Origin: Niallia taxi | GTDB taxonomy: Bacteria > Bacillota > Bacilli > Bacillales > Cytobacillaceae | DNA length: 64,000 nucleotides | Assembly: GCF_032818155.1 (NCBI RefSeq) | Contig: NZ_CP102589.1 | Span: forward strand, 2,528,001-2,592,000 | Direction: 5' to 3' | In this document: positions 27,110 to 36,076 of the stretch, piece after piece | Position numbering within the stretch: the first letter of the stretch is position 1 | Layout of the letters: each line of letters starts with the position of its first letter | Translations under genes and position numbers: made by a program | Notes under the pieces: model-generated | Told to the model about the DNA's origin: nothing | Databases searched by the model: none | Seen by the model: the letters and a program-made list of their open reading frames with translations, nothing else

Positions 27110-29932
27110 CTATTCAATCCATGTCAATGCTTTATTAATGATTCTTGCTTGATTTTTGCGATGAACAATTGGGTCCCCTTCTGCAGGACTTGATCTTCTG
27201 CGTCGTCCGATATAATCGAATGTGACAGTTTCAGGTAGCAGCTTCTCCACTCTTGGCTCCATGAAGCTCCATGCACCCATATTTTGAGGCTCCTCTTGCA
27301 CCCATCTAATTTCTTGTAAATTAGGATATTTTATTAAAATTTCTTTCAATTTATTCGCTGGGAACGGATAAAGTTCCTCGATACGTACACTATGCACCCA
27401 ATCAGAATCCTCCAGCTGCATAATTCCTTGATGAAGGTCGATTGCTATCTTTCCAGTTGACAGCAAAATTCGTTTCACAGCCTGTGGATTTTTGCCAGTA
27501 AGCTCTTCCTCTACTACTGGTTGAAACGTGTCGTTGCTGAATGCACTTACACTTGATGCCACATCTGCATTTCTTAACAAGCTTTTCGGTGTCATGATTA
27601 CTAGTGGTCTTACTTCCTCTTTATTTAAGATGGCTGCCTGTCTGCGCAAAATATGAAAATATTGTGCAGATGATGTTAAATTGGCAACAGTCCAGTTATT
27701 TTCCGCAGCAGAGGTCAAAAATCTTTCCAGTCGTCCGCTCGAATGCTCTGGTCCTTGGCCTTCATAAGCATGTGGAAGCAACATTACTAACCCGGACTTT
27801 TGTCCCCATTTTGCTCTTCCAGCTGAAATGAATTGATCAAATATAACTTGTGCAGCATTAGCAAAATCGCCGAATTGTGCTTCCCAAAGAACGAGTGTTT
27901 CAGGAGCAAACACATTATAGCCATATTCAAAACCAAGAACGGCACCTTCTGACAGCGGACTGTTATGTACCGCAAAGGACGCTTGTGCAGTTGACAACAA
28001 ATGAAGCGGTGAGTAAACCTTATCTGATTCATTATCATGAAGCACAATATTTCTATGTGCAAAGGTTCCTCGTTCTGAGTCCTGGCCAGACAAGCGAATT
28101 GGCGTGCCGTCCTGCAGGATGCTCGCATAAGCTAAGGTCTCAGCCAACCCCCAATCAATCTTCCCTTCTTCTATCGCTTTTTCACGTCGTTTTAAGATTT
28201 TACTTAGTTTGTCAAATACACGGAAGTTATCAGGAAACGAAATTAATTCTGAATTAATTTCCTTCAGTCGCTTTTCTGAAATAGTTGTATCAATCATAGG
28301 CAAATCTCTTTCAACCGAATTTGGAGGAAGTGCTTCTTCGTCCATTTCTTCCTTTGTAGGCACTTTATCATACGCTTGCTTTAATTTAGCAATAACGTCC
28401 TTTTTTAAGCCTTGGAATTCAGTTTCAGACAATACACCTTGTTCCTGTAAAACGTTAAAGTAGCTCGCCGTAATAGTAGGATGTTCTTTGATTATTTTGT
28501 ACATCAATGGATTTGTAGTCATCGGCTCATCCATTTCATTATGTCCATATCTTCTATAGCCGATTAAATCAATCAAGAAATCCTTGTTAAAGGCAGCTCT
28601 GTACTCACATGCCAGCTTTGCAGCCTTTATTACCGCTTCCGGATCGTCTGCATTTACATGAATGATTGGAATTTCAAAACCTTTGGCAAGGTCACTTGCA
28701 TATCTTGTCGATCTTGAGTCCCTTGATTCAGTTGTAAATCCGATCGTATTATTTGCTATTATGTGTATCGTCCCACCTGTTCTATATCCTTTAAGTCCAG
28801 TCAGGTTTAGTGTTTCTGCCACAATGCCTTGCCCTGGAAATGCCGCGTCTCCATGAATCAGGATAGCTTGTGCAGATTGATGGTTCTCTTCAGGAAAGCC
28901 TGGAGCTGTTCTGTCATCTTGTGATGCGCGTGTAAATCCTTCAACAACAGAGCCGACAAACTCCAGATGGCTTGGATTATTTGCCAATGTAAGGCGTACA
29001 TTCGATGTGCTGCTCTTCTTGATTTGTCTGTTCAGCCCTAAGTGATATTTCACATCACCTGTCCAGCCAAAGCTTATACCGATTGATCCTTCTGAAGGAA
29101 CAAGCTTTTTATTTGGGGCATGCTGAAATTCAGCAAAAATCATCTCATACGGCTTTTCAAGCACATGTGCTAACACATTTAGCCTTCCTCTGTGAGCCAT
29201 CCCAATATGAACGTTTTTTGCACCGTTAACAACAGACTGAGATATAATCTCATCAAGCAATGGAACCATCGTATCAAGGCCTTCAATCGAGAATCGCTTT
29301 TGGCCGACATATGTTTTATGTAAGAAATTTTCGAATTCCTCAACCTCTACCACTCTTTTTAGGAGTTTTTTCTTCAGTTCTTTATTGCAGGCAGGCTTGA
29401 GACTTCCTGATTCCACCTTTTTCTGGAGCCAGTTTTTTTCATTTATATCGTTCACATGATAAAATTCAAAGGCAATTTTATTCATATAAACATCCTTTAA
29501 ATATTGCACAACTTCAAAGCCATTTCTTACAGTGCTTGGTGCATCCTGACAAAGCAGTGATGCATCAATTTTTTCTAAGTCCTCTTTAGTAAGCTGATAA
29601 CGAGACAACTCAAAAAGTTCCTCTTGCCTATGTACATCACCCAATGGGTAAATATCTGCAGCTAAATGGCCATACGCCCTGATTTTGTTCACTAATGTAA
29701 CTGCTGCAATGACCTTTTCAACTTCTAAATTACTTCCAGAAGATAGTGCTGGTTTACGTACAGTGTCTTCCTGTTCAATTGGTGACCCCCAAGTTGCGAA
29801 AAAATCTCGCATTTCCTCATCAACTGAATCAGGATTTTCTAAGTATTTGTCGTACAGCTCCATTGCAACCCCGAGATTGGGTCCATAAAACGCTGGCTGA
29901 TAGGAGCCTTTACCACTAGATGGCTTTCCCAT
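27110..29932 (-). CDS. odhA: 2-oxoglutarate dehydrogenase E1
   Basis: 940 residues, the normal size. Decarboxylates 2-oxoglutarate with thiamine diphosphate and passes the succinyl group to the OdhB lipoyl arm. Visible: N-terminal ELYDKYLENPDSVDEEMR helper region, GMAHRGRLNVLAHVL, the TPP-binding GDAAFPGQG...NN motif (about 360-395), and DLIGYRRYGHNEMDEP. A GGTGGAGGG RBS precedes ATG 29932. Promoter and a cre-like site lie about 90-130 nt upstream. Confidence 0.98.
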   Translation of the reverse strand: MGKPSSGKGSYQPAFYGPNLGVAMELYDKYLENPDSVDEEMRDFFATWGSPIEQEDTVRKPALSSGSNLEVEKVIAAVTLVNKIRAYGHLAADIYPLGDVHRQEELFELSRYQLTKEDLEKIDASLLCQDAPSTVRNGFEVVQYLKDVYMNKIAFEFYHVNDINEKNWLQKKVESGSLKPACNKELKKKLLKRVVEVEEFENFLHKTYVGQKRFSIEGLDTMVPLLDEIISQSVVNGAKNVHIGMAHRGRLNVLAHVLEKPYEMIFAEFQHAPNKKLVPSEGSIGISFGWTGDVKYHLGLNRQIKKSSTSNVRLTLANNPSHLEFVGSVVEGFTRASQDDRTAPGFPEENHQSAQAILIHGDAAFPGQGIVAETLNLTGLKGYRTGGTIHIIANNTIGFTTESRDSRSTRYASDLAKGFEIPIIHVNADDPEAVIKAAKLACEYRAAFNKDFLIDLIGYRRYGHNEMDEPMTTNPLMYKIIKEHPTITASYFNVLQEQGVLSETEFQGLKKDVIAKLKQAYDKVPTKEEMDEEALPPNSVERDLPMIDTTISEKRLKEINSELISFPDNFRVFDKLSKILKRREKAIEEGKIDWGLAETLAYASILQDGTPIRLSGQDSERGTFAHRNIVLHDNESDKVYSPLHLLSTAQASFAVHNSPLSEGAVLGFEYGYNVFAPETLVLWEAQFGDFANAAQVIFDQFISAGRAKWGQKSGLVMLLPHAYEGQGPEHSSGRLERFLTSAAENNWTVANLTSSAQYFHILRRQAAILNKEEVRPLVIMTPKSLLRNADVASSVSAFSNDTFQPVVEEELTGKNPQAVKRILLSTGKIAIDLHQGIMQLEDSDWVHSVRIEELYPFPANKLKEILIKYPNLQEIRWVQEEPQNMGAWSFMEPRVEKLLPETVTFDYIGRRRRSSPAEGDPIVHRKNQARIINKALTWIE

Positions 29933-30017
29933 GAAAATTTCCCTCCACCATATTTAGTAACAACTATATTCCCCATATGCTCGCCTTTTACACTTTCAAG
30001 GCGTTTATCTGATAAAA

Positions 30018-30031
30018 ATAAAACGTTTACA
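30018..30031 (-). promoter_or_regulatory. cre-like CcpA site downstream of the odhA promoter
   Basis: On the minus strand TGTAAACGTTTTAT agrees with the cre consensus TGWAANCGNTNWCA at 12 of 14 positions. It sits just after the -10 box, where bound CcpA would repress. Glucose repression of this TCA-cycle step is expected in Bacillus. Confidence 0.55.
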
Positions 30032-30036
30032 TTTGT

Positions 30037-30065
30037 ATTTTAACACGGTATTGCACCCGTTACAA
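30037..30065 (-). promoter_or_regulatory. SigA-type promoter of odhAB
   Basis: TTGTAA (30060-30065) and TAAAAT (30037-30042) on the minus strand with a 17-nt spacer. The rest of the 29933-30233 gap shows no gene. Confidence 0.65.
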
Positions 30066-30233
30066 AAGATTTACCCATTTTAATAGTAAAAATATTGTAA
30101 ATTTTTTTCACACCTTTTTTTACTGTGGTAAAAAACCTTTTATAATAAATAAATATGCTAGGAATCTAGGATAATGTTTATAAGTTTTTAAATAGTTTTT
30201 GCTTCTTTTTTTTTCAGTTTTTTTCTGAACCTA

Positions 30234-30260
30234 AAAAAAGCTGCCCATTTAATGAGCAGC
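30234..30260 (-). terminator. Terminator after the histidine kinase gene
   Basis: GCTGCTCATT / AATGGGCAGC stem followed by TTTTTTT on the minus strand. Confidence 0.85.
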
Positions 30261-30276
30261 ATAATACATTTGTTTC

Positions 30277-31689
30277 TTATTTAGTGACAATACCATTTTC
30301 AGGCAATGATATGGTTACGGTTGTACCCACTCCGATCCTGCTGTCTAATTGTATACTGCCTTGATAATAATCCACGATTTTTTTGGCTATTGCCAATCCA
30401 AGACCAGTTCCGCCTTGGCCTCTGCTGCGGGCTTTATCCACTCTGTAAAAGCGGTCAAATACCTTGTCAATTTCTTCATCTGGAATGCCGATACCTTTAT
30501 CACTTATTTGCAGAATAAATAGCTTGTCTCTTTTAGATGTTGAAACAGAAATCTCTTTACTTGCTCCAGAGTATTTAATTGCGTTATCTAGAAGGATCGT
30601 AAGTACTTGTTGAAAATGCTGCTCTGCAATACCATTAAGCTGGTTTGATTGTAATTGGACATGGAACTTAAAGTCACTGTGAAGCATTTGAAAATCCTTA
30701 ACAGCTCCTTCAATGATGGTATTAACCATTTCCGGTGATAAATTGTCCTGGTCAATCCTGTTATGGTCTAATCTAGTTAAATCAAGCAATGTGAGCACTA
30801 GTTTTTTTAATTTCTCTGTTTCATCAAGGGAAGCCTTCAATGATTCCTCAAGTATTTCAGGATTATGCTTCCCCCATCTATTTAACATGGAAAGATGGCC
30901 TTCCAAAATGGAAATTGGCGTTCTTAGCTCATGGGAGGCATCTTCGACAAATTGCTTTTGCGCTTGAAAGGATAATTCAATTCGATCCATCATATGATTA
31001 AAAATCGTAGTAAGCTCTGAAATTTCGTCCTTTTGCGGATACACAGGCATCCTTTCTTTAAAGCCAGCACTTTTTATTTTTTTCATTGTGTTTGTCATGA
31101 TGCTTAATGGCTTTAAAAGCTCTCTTGACATTAAGTAGCCGATTAACGCACTAATCAAAATTGCTGCAATCGCAAACAGCATCATCGCAAACGCTAAATG
31201 CTTCATGACTAACTTATACGAATCAAGCAGTCTAATGATTTCAATTTCTCCTGAGAAGTTTTTGCTTTTTATAGGGTAACTGTAAACTAATGACTGCTCT
31301 TCTCCAACAGAAACATACTTAAGCTCTTTTTCGTCCTCAACAATATCCGGTTCAAGAATCGGAAAATCTCCGTTCAAATGAGAAATCAGTACATTTCCGT
31401 CTTCATCAATAACGCGAATCAGCTGATTTTTTGTGTTTAATTGCTCTAATGTAGCCAAGCTGTTTTTGATTTCCGTTTCACTTATCGTTTTATCGTCAGA
31501 TTTCAAATAGGCCACAAATTCATTCATCGTTTGCCTGACGTCATTCTCCTCCTGGTTCATCAACCAAGTCGATACAGTATGAAATTCAAAAAAAGTAAAG
31601 ATGCTGTATGTTAGGAAAATACTTAATGATAGACCTAGTGTCAGTTTCCATTTCCATGGAAGCAAGGATAGTCTTCTTCCGATATTCAT
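30277..31689 (-). CDS. Two-component sensor histidine kinase (ArlS/YkoH-like)
   Basis: 470 residues. Two membrane helices (about 17-36 and 165-187) enclose an extracytoplasmic sensor domain of about 128 residues; then HAMP, the phospho-acceptor H253 (EDASHELRTP), N box near 370 (LLDNAIKYSG), and G boxes ISDKGIGIP and GGTGLGLAI. Its start overlaps the response regulator stop by 4 nt. The pair resembles S. aureus ArlRS and B. subtilis YkoGH; the signal is unknown. Confidence 0.9.
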   Translation of the reverse strand: MNIGRRLSLLPWKWKLTLGLSLSIFLTYSIFTFFEFHTVSTWLMNQEENDVRQTMNEFVAYLKSDDKTISETEIKNSLATLEQLNTKNQLIRVIDEDGNVLISHLNGDFPILEPDIVEDEKELKYVSVGEEQSLVYSYPIKSKNFSGEIEIIRLLDSYKLVMKHLAFAMMLFAIAAILISALIGYLMSRELLKPLSIMTNTMKKIKSAGFKERMPVYPQKDEISELTTIFNHMMDRIELSFQAQKQFVEDASHELRTPISILEGHLSMLNRWGKHNPEILEESLKASLDETEKLKKLVLTLLDLTRLDHNRIDQDNLSPEMVNTIIEGAVKDFQMLHSDFKFHVQLQSNQLNGIAEQHFQQVLTILLDNAIKYSGASKEISVSTSKRDKLFILQISDKGIGIPDEEIDKVFDRFYRVDKARSRGQGGTGLGLAIAKKIVDYYQGSIQLDSRIGVGTTVTISLPENGIVTK

Positions 31690-32378
31690 CTCATCACATA
31701 CCCTATTCCTCTGACTGTTTCAATGTATTGTTCCTGTCCTGACGGATCAAGTTTATTCCTTAAGTAACGAACATATACATCAATAACATTTGTCTCCACT
31801 TCAGATTCATAGCCCCATATTTTATTTAAAAGCACATCCCTTGTCAGCACGATATTAATATTGCTCATAAACATGCTGAGAAGGTCATACTCTCTTTTCG
31901 TCAGTGCAATAACTTCCTTGCCTTTTCTGGCAATATGGGATTCCAATTCCAGTACAATATCTTTATATGTAAGCACTGTCAGCTTTTGCACTGGTTCTGT
32001 TTGTTCGCTCGAGATGTTTTCAATTCTTCTGAATAGCGCTCTAAGTCTTGCAAGCAGCTCTTCAATAGCGAATGGCTTCACTAAATAATCGTCTGCCCCG
32101 CTGTCCAAGCCTGAAACCCTGTCAAGTACATTGTCTCTTGCAGTTATCATCAATATCGGTGTGTTTTTCACTTGCCGGATTCTTCTGCACACCTCCATCC
32201 CGTTTAACTCTGGAAGCATGAGATCAAGGAGGATAACGTCCCATTGTTCAGTAATCGCTTTATTAAGACCGCTTCTGCCGTCTGCACAAACCTCTGTATG
32301 ATAGCCTTCGTAATTCAATTCCAGCTCAATAAACCGAGCAAGATTTTTTTCATCTTCTATAATAAGGATTCTTTTCAT
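31686..32378 (-). CDS. OmpR-family response regulator (ArlR/YkoG-like)
   Basis: 230 residues. Receiver domain with acidic pocket D9/D11-type IIEDE, phospho-acceptor D52 (LLDLMLPE) and the conserved VKPF lysine near 101; DNA-binding winged helix at about 130-230 with LTKREYDLL, RDVLLNKIWG and VDVYVRYLRNKLD. Forms an operon with the kinase immediately downstream (4-nt overlap). Confidence 0.93.
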   Translation of the reverse strand: MKRILIIEDEKNLARFIELELNYEGYHTEVCADGRSGLNKAITEQWDVILLDLMLPELNGMEVCRRIRQVKNTPILMITARDNVLDRVSGLDSGADDYLVKPFAIEELLARLRALFRRIENISSEQTEPVQKLTVLTYKDIVLELESHIARKGKEVIALTKREYDLLSMFMSNINIVLTRDVLLNKIWGYESEVETNVIDVYVRYLRNKLDPSGQEQYIETVRGIGYVMR

Positions 32379-32468
32379 CTATATCACCCGCATTCTAAAT
32401 AAACATACTTCTAGTTTACCATGGACTGACTCATCTCAAACAGTGTTATCACTTGTATACAAAGAAGG

Positions 32469-32491
32469 AGCGGGATGTTTTCCACCCCGCT
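32469..32491 (-). terminator. Possible terminator hairpin after the 40-aa gene
   Basis: AGCGGG / CCCGCT arms (with inner ATG.../CCA mispairing) 15 nt past the stop; the following T-run is weak. Confidence 0.45.
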
Positions 32492-32505
32492 GCTTTAGTC
32501 ATTAT

Positions 32506-32628
32506 TTATTTATTTCTTCTATACATAAATGTGTCTTTTATTGCGTGTGTTATACCAACAATTTGTACTCCAAACAATGAAGCAGCTGTCAAGGATGAAA
32601 AAATAATCATCGCATATCGAAATACCAT
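32506..32628 (-). CDS. Small membrane protein (40 aa)
   Basis: MVFRYAMIIFSSLTAASLFGVQIVGITHAIKD... A single hydrophobic helix with a basic tail (MYRRNK). RBS GGGAGG precedes adjacent GTG and ATG codons; the ATG at 32628 gives 9-nt spacing. Family not recognised, though short one-helix proteins of this kind are common in Bacillus. Confidence 0.6.
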   Translation of the reverse strand: MVFRYAMIIFSSLTAASLFGVQIVGITHAIKDTFMYRRNK

Positions 32629-32866
32629 CACTTTTTTCCTCCCTTTATCATTAATGTTTTTTGAATAACCCTATTTCCAAGTTGCATTTGTTTCTCTTGT
32701 TGTTAAATTACACCCCTATTCAAAAAAACGAATGAGAAAAACATTAAAAATACATGAGAACACGTTTTCAGCCGAATATTTTTTTTTGAAATGACGGAAG
32801 CTATAAATCGGGACTTGCAGGGTGCATTCCATTCAAAAAATAATGGCCAAACAAGGAGGAATATCA

Positions 32867-33049
32867 ATGAATGTTGGAAGAGCTATTGAAATCATGAATG
32901 CTGGCGAAATTGTTCATGTAAGTTATAATGGTGAACAGATTTTCATTCAAAATGTCAATGAGGATACTAAAACGGCAAGAATATATACGAAAAACAATCC
33001 AGAACAAGAGCTAGAGGTCGATGTACTACAGCTTATTGAAGAGCAATAA
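32867..33049 (+). CDS. sspH: H-type small acid-soluble spore protein
   Basis: 60 residues from the ATG at 32867, set by AAGGAGGA 7 nt upstream; an upstream in-frame ATG has no RBS. The sequence MNVGRAIEIMNAGEIVHVSY...IFIQNVNEDTKTARIYT...NPEQELEVDV follows the SspH pattern (NIQRAKEI..., VxxxGVPVYIQHVxE, ARIY, NPxxE). Minor spore-core protein, expressed in the forespore under SigG or SigF; I could not identify the promoter with confidence. Single gene. Confidence 0.88.
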   Translation: MNVGRAIEIMNAGEIVHVSYNGEQIFIQNVNEDTKTARIYTKNNPEQELEVDVLQLIEEQ

Positions 33050-33091
33050 CCTACTTTTTATTCTAAAAATATAGAAAAAGCAAAATAATAG

Positions 33092-33120
33092 TTGCAATTA
33101 TTGGAAAGGTATAGTAAATT
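33092..33120 (+). promoter_or_regulatory. Promoter of the metI-metC leader
   Basis: TTGCAA at 33092-33097 and TAAATT at 33115-33120, spacer 17 nt, directly upstream of the SAM riboswitch. Confidence 0.55.
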
Positions 33121-33141
33121 TAATTTCAATTACATAGTATT

Positions 33142-33257
33142 TTCTTATCAAGAGAGGTAGAGGGAATGGCCCGAAGAAACCTCAGCAACCTTCAGCTTGT
33201 TTTCACAAGCCTGAAAAGGTGCTAATTCCATCAAGCGGTATGCTTGAAAGATAAGAA
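33142..33257 (+). ncRNA. SAM-I (S-box) riboswitch
   Basis: All hallmarks are present in order: P1 5' strand TTCTTATC, AAGAGAGGTAGAGGGA with the kink-turn, GGCCCGAAGAAACCTCAGCAACC, the P3 hairpin (CAGCTTGTTTTCACAAGCCTG), AAGGTGCTAATTCC, the P4 arm (CATCAAGCGGTATGCTTGAA) and P1 3' strand GATAAGAA. It switches metI-metC off when S-adenosylmethionine is plentiful. Confidence 0.97.
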
Positions 33258-33293
33258 GAATGGCCATAATGAAAATTCATGTCTTCTTCTTAC
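33252..33293 (+). terminator. Expression-platform hairpin of the SAM riboswitch
   Basis: TAAGAAGA (33252-33259), which is also the P1 3' strand, can pair with TCTTCTTA (33285-33292). Because it shares bases with P1 it is mutually exclusive with the SAM-bound form, as expected for an antiterminator; the classical terminator proper is less clear, since a second GGAGAGG/CCTCTCC stem further down has no T-run. Confidence 0.5.
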
Positions 33294-33435
33294 TTTTAGG
33301 GAGAGGACTTTTTATTTTTTAAATAACCAAACCTCTCCTCCTATTCTTGGAAGAATAATACTTTTAGATAATATCAAACTATTTTAAATAACTTCTATAT
33401 TTTGAATAGTCAGGAACAAGAAGGAGTGTACCAAT

Positions 33436-34545
33436 ATGTATGATGTAGAGACTAAATTAGCCCAAATAGGCAACAGAAGTGAAAAAGCAACAGGAACTGT
33501 CAACCCGCCAGTTTATTTTTCAACGGCTTATAGACATACTGGAATAGGCGAATCCACAGGATATGATTATACTCGCACAGGAAACCCAACAAGAGAGGTT
33601 TTAGAAAAAGCGATTGCTGACCTCGAGGAAGGCGACCGCGGATTTGCTTGCAGTTCTGGCATGGCAGCAATTCAAACAATTCTTTCTTTATTTCAAAGCG
33701 GTGATGAATGGATTATATCTAAAGACCTTTACGGCGGCACTTACCGTTTGCTTGAACAAGGCTTTAAAAAGTGGGGCCTTCGATGTTGTTATGTAAATAC
33801 ATCTAGCATTGAGGACATTGCTGCTGCAATTACGGAAAATACGAAAGCTATTTTCATAGAAACACCTACTAACCCTCTTATGGAAACAGCAGATATCGAA
33901 AAGGCTGCAAAGCTTGCAAAACAGCATGATATTCTGTTGATCGTTGATAACACGTTTTATACTCCTCTTATCCAGCAGCCAATTAGGCTTGGAGCAGACA
34001 TCGTAATACATAGTGCCACAAAATATCTTGGCGGCCACAATGATGTTCTTGCAGGACTGATTGTCGCAAAAGGCGAAGAAATCTGTCAGGAGCTTGCTCT
34101 GCATCATAATGCTGCTGGCGCTGTGTTGAGTCCATTTGATTCTTGGCTGTTAATGCGCGGAATGAAAACATTAGCACTTAGAATGGAGAAGCATGAAGAA
34201 AATGCGAAAGCACTTCAATCCTTCCTTAATGGTCACGATGCAGTCCTTGATGTACTGTATCCAGGCAGAGGCGGAATGATCTCCTTTAGAGTACAAGATG
34301 AAGCATGGGTAAATCCATTCCTACAAAATCTTACATTAATATCATTTGCAGAAAGCTTGGGCGGTGTTGAAAGCTTCATAACATACCCTGCTACCCAAAC
34401 ACACGCAGATATTCCAGAGAAAATCCGACTTGAAACAGGTGTATGCAATCGTCTGCTTCGTTTTTCAGTCGGTATTGAAAATGTTGATGATTTAATTAAA
34501 GACTTGGATAAAGCCTTTACGATTGCCAAGGAGGTAACAAAATGA
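33436..34545 (+). CDS. metI: Cystathionine gamma-synthase / O-acetylhomoserine thiolyase
   Basis: 369 residues. PLP enzyme of the Cys/Met metabolism family; the Schiff-base lysine is K196 (IHSATKYLGGHND), with YDYTRTGNPTR (about 43-53) and SSGMAAIQ for cofactor binding. Makes cystathionine from O-acetylhomoserine and cysteine. AAGGAG RBS; the SAM riboswitch leader lies directly upstream, and the stop overlaps the metC start by 4 nt (ATGA). Close to B. subtilis MetI in length and motifs. Confidence 0.94.
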   Translation: MYDVETKLAQIGNRSEKATGTVNPPVYFSTAYRHTGIGESTGYDYTRTGNPTREVLEKAIADLEEGDRGFACSSGMAAIQTILSLFQSGDEWIISKDLYGGTYRLLEQGFKKWGLRCCYVNTSSIEDIAAAITENTKAIFIETPTNPLMETADIEKAAKLAKQHDILLIVDNTFYTPLIQQPIRLGADIVIHSATKYLGGHNDVLAGLIVAKGEEICQELALHHNAAGAVLSPFDSWLLMRGMKTLALRMEKHEENAKALQSFLNGHDAVLDVLYPGRGGMISFRVQDEAWVNPFLQNLTLISFAESLGGVESFITYPATQTHADIPEKIRLETGVCNRLLRFSVGIENVDDLIKDLDKAFTIAKEVTK

Positions 34546-35711
34546 GCGAACAATATTCCTTTGAAACAAAGCTGCTTCACAACAAACATAAATTCGATCC
34601 GGCAACAGGTGCAGTAAGTGTGCCAATCCAGCATGCCTCTACTTTCCATCAGCAAGAGATTGATAGTTTTGGAAAATATGACTATGCAAGAAGTCAAAAC
34701 CCGACAAGGGAGGCTCTTGAGGAAATCATTGCAGATTTAGAGGATGGTTTTAAAGGTTTTGCATTTGCTTCAGGAATGGCGGCTATCTCCAGCGCCTTCC
34801 TTCTCCTTTCTCAAGGAGATCACGTCTTAATATCAGAGGATGTATATGGTGGCACATACCGTATGGTAACGACTGTGCTTAACCGATTTGGTATTGAGCA
34901 TACATTTGTTGACATGACAGATCTTGCTGCAGTCAAAGCTGCTGTTAAGCCAAATACGAAGGTTTTCTATATTGAAACTCCTTCCAACCCGCTCATGAAG
35001 GTAACGGATATTAAAGCAGTCAGCGAATTAGCGAAACAAAATGATGCTTGGACATTTGTCGATAATACATTCTTGACTCCGGCCCTGCAAAGGCCCTTGT
35101 CAATCGGTGCCGATATTGTCCTACACAGCGCAACAAAGTTCTTGTCAGGCCACAGTGACGTTATTGCCGGTCTTGCTGTTGTTAAGGATGAAGAACTTGC
35201 CAAACAGCTCGGTTATATTCAAAATTCCTTTGGTGCCGTTCTTGGAGTGCAGGACTGCTGGCTGCTAATGAGAGGCTTAAAAACATTGCATGTACGTATG
35301 AAGCATTCCAGTGAGGCTGCTGCGGAAATTGCTACATATCTCAATAATCATCCAGCAATTAAAAAAGTGTATTATCCAGGCTTCAGCGACCACCCACAAT
35401 ACGATATTCAGCAGGAGCAAGCAACAAGCCCTGGAGCAGTATTTTCCTTCGAGCTGCATAGTGAGGAAGCGATGCGTACGTTTGTAAAAAATGTAGAGCT
35501 GCCTGTATTTGCAGTTAGCTTAGGAGCTGTTGAATCTATTCTTTCTTATCCGGCAAAAATGTCTCATGCAGCGATGGATCCAATTGCCCGTCAAGAAAGA
35601 GGCATCAGTGATGCACTTCTTCGTCTGTCTGTCGGCTTGGAAAATCCGCAAGATTTAATTGCAGACTTTGAAGCGGCATTAAAGAAAACGGCTGAGCTTC
35701 ATTATATTTAA
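34542..35711 (+). CDS. metC: Cystathionine beta-lyase
   Basis: 389 residues. Same fold as MetI with the PLP lysine at K199 (LHSATKFLSGHSD), YDYARSQNPTR (about 46-56) and ASGMAAI. Cleaves cystathionine to homocysteine, pyruvate and ammonia. Its ATG overlaps the metI stop, so translation is coupled, and both are governed by the SAM riboswitch. A strong terminator follows; metF/metH are not part of this unit. Confidence 0.93.
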   Translation: MSEQYSFETKLLHNKHKFDPATGAVSVPIQHASTFHQQEIDSFGKYDYARSQNPTREALEEIIADLEDGFKGFAFASGMAAISSAFLLLSQGDHVLISEDVYGGTYRMVTTVLNRFGIEHTFVDMTDLAAVKAAVKPNTKVFYIETPSNPLMKVTDIKAVSELAKQNDAWTFVDNTFLTPALQRPLSIGADIVLHSATKFLSGHSDVIAGLAVVKDEELAKQLGYIQNSFGAVLGVQDCWLLMRGLKTLHVRMKHSSEAAAEIATYLNNHPAIKKVYYPGFSDHPQYDIQQEQATSPGAVFSFELHSEEAMRTFVKNVELPVFAVSLGAVESILSYPAKMSHAAMDPIARQERGISDALLRLSVGLENPQDLIADFEAALKKTAELHYI

Positions 35712-35713
35712 CG

Positions 35714-35749
35714 AAAAAATTCAGGGCTTAAATGTCCTGAATTTTTTTT
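35714..35749 (+). terminator. Terminator of metI-metC
   Basis: AAAAATTCAGG / CCTGAATTTTT stem with an oligo-T tail, 3 nt past the stop. Confidence 0.9.
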
Positions 35750-35755
35750 ATTTAC

Positions 35756-36040
35756 AGACTATACAGAAGAAACATCCTTGCTGCAAAACCTCACGGAAAA
35801 ACAACCAATACGAATTGTGTCTATTCTTCTCCTTATTTTCCAAACGAAATTTCCAATAAACTACTTCAGGCAATTCTGTCATATAATAGTTTTATTTCTA
35901 GACGTAACATGAGCAATGATACAAGGTCATTTGCATACAACATTTAAGGAGCCACAGCAGTATCGTAACAAAGAGGAAATTTAATTTACTTAAATTCATT
36001 AAAAACGGCTTATAGGTAGCGCCGCTAATTACTTATAAAC
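35756..36040. other. Gene-free stretch after metC
   Basis: AT-rich. A TATAAT hexamer near 35892 and an AAGGAG near 35947 occur, but the frame after the latter has no ATG, GTG or TTG start at usable spacing. No repeat copy or RNA motif recognised. Confidence 0.4.
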
Positions 36041-36071
36041 AAAAACGACCTCCTGACAGATAAGGAGATCG
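36041..36071 (-). terminator. Terminator after the winged-helix protein gene
   Basis: CGATCTCCT / AGGAGGTCG stem, loop of 8 nt, then TTTTTG on the minus strand. Confidence 0.85.
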
Positions 36072-36076
36072 CCGTT

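Noticed and set aside
32822..32866. N-terminal extension of the SspH-like protein
   Set aside because: The in-frame ATG at 32822 has no RBS, and AAGGAGGA directly precedes the ATG at 32867, which also matches the family start.
33294..33350. Second GGAGAGG/CCTCTCC stem as the riboswitch terminator
   Set aside because: The stem is followed by no T-run, so it is not a convincing rho-independent terminator.
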